Positions 6,959-7,281 of a DNA stretch of 7,281 nucleotides are shown here, in pieces. The DNA comes from Globobulimina sp. Taxonomy: Eukaryota > Foraminifera > Rotaliida. The DNA is taken from assembly GCA_003354225.1 (NCBI GenBank), contig PIVH01000175.1:1-7281 (forward strand). The letters are read 5' to 3'. The position numbers and the translations under genes are program-made. Each line of letters starts with the position of its first letter. Position 1 is the stretch's first letter. The notes below the pieces were generated by a model. It saw nothing but the letters and a program-made list of their open reading frames with translations. It was not told where the DNA came from and did not search any database.

Positions 6959-7281
6959 ATGCCTTTCGCACAAGCTAATATGATACAGACTATTGGCCAC
7001 AAAAATAGTTTCAAGCAAATCCAAAAAAAAAAAAATGCAGTACGGGTACTTACTTACTTACTTACTTACTTTTTCTTCTACCGACATGTTCAAAGCCGCC
7101 AGCCAGAAAAAAAAAGCAATGCATAAATCCAATATACCGCCAATGCCATTCCAGGCAAGCAGAGCCATCAGTAGATCTGCATCCGTTGTTACTCCGCAAA
7201 CAGATGAACAGATGTTACTTTATATCTCAGAATTTTTCCGTTTATTTCATCCTTGGTTCACTCACCAGATCGATGAAACGA
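6959..7281 (+). CDS. Partial paralogue of the NTPase C-terminal module (runs off edge)
   Basis: The gene model has a first exon 6959-7045 (29 codons, starting MPFAQANMIQ), an intron 7046-7106 and a second exon from 7107 continuing past the window. The second exon aligns to the start of exon 5 of the NTPase gene: both open with AAA codons, share a Pro-rich lead-in, then EFFRL-HPWF-HQIDET. In the core from the Asp-Glu pair to that Thr, 20 of 26 residues are identical, while many codons differ at the third base, so the protein has been conserved rather than recently copied.

This gene starts directly with the module and lacks the upstream NTPase core. Its short Lys-rich first exon is not shared. 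An alternative unspliced start is the ATG at 7086, in the same frame as the second exon. Homology is firm; the exact start is not. Function unknown. Confidence 0.6.
7046..7106 (+). other. Predicted intron of the right-edge gene with TACT microsatellite
   Basis: The donor is CGG|GTACTTAC and the acceptor AGCCAG|AAA, phase 0 and 61 nt long. A donor 6 nt upstream (GTACGG at 7040) would also keep frame. Six TACT units at 7047-7070 occupy the 5' half of the intron. The acceptor corresponds to that of intron 4 in the NTPase gene. Without splicing, the frame from 6959 stops at 7126. Confidence 0.5.

Noticed and set aside
6555-7126. Plus-strand frames of 72 and 161 codons with repeated FMPVLFF segments
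   Set aside because: They are translations of the 63-bp minisatellite and T-runs, open only because 63 is a multiple of three.

Overview
The window looks like a repeat-rich, accessory part of an AT-rich eukaryotic genome, most likely an early-diverging fungus (Mucoromycota-like). The signs are short GT-AG introns of about 51-65 nt, long T-runs between genes, pyrimidine-rich leaders before start codons, and a Mutator-like (MULE) transposase. No RNA genes, CRISPR arrays or bacterial signals were seen. The fungal assignment is an inference from gene style; no species is claimed.

Layout, all on the + strand. Positions 1-328 hold nested direct repeats: a duplicated block of about 144 bp containing an 8-bp ACTGATCC array, then a 59-bp-offset direct repeat. 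Positions 329-741 are T-rich and have no supported gene. Positions 742-3201 are one uninterrupted 819-codon reading frame for a MULE-type DDE transposase with all three catalytic acidic residues visible. Positions 3202-3492 are a T-rich spacer and leader.

Positions 3493-6455 look in each single frame like scattered broken pieces. Four short introns (4063-4118, 4520-4576, 4838-4890, 5432-5486) join five exons into a continuous 913-residue P-loop NTPase. It has a Walker A motif (GPPGTGKST), a Walker B-like DD, a sensor-1-like NN segment, a Gln-rich repeat region and a basic C-terminal tail. Its family is not recognised with certainty. Positions 6456-6775 hold a 63-bp minisatellite. From about 6959 a further gene begins and runs off the right edge. 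Its second exon (7107 onward) is a paralogue of the last exon of the NTPase gene, with the splice acceptor at the same place and in the same phase.

How the parts may work together is inference: a DDE transposase next to a nuclear-looking P-loop NTPase, plus a nearby copy of the NTPase's C-terminal module. This could be a transposon with an ATPase partner and a duplicated accessory domain, or simply a MULE inserted beside a member of a multi-copy NTPase family. No terminal inverted repeats or target-site duplications were found that would settle where the element ends.
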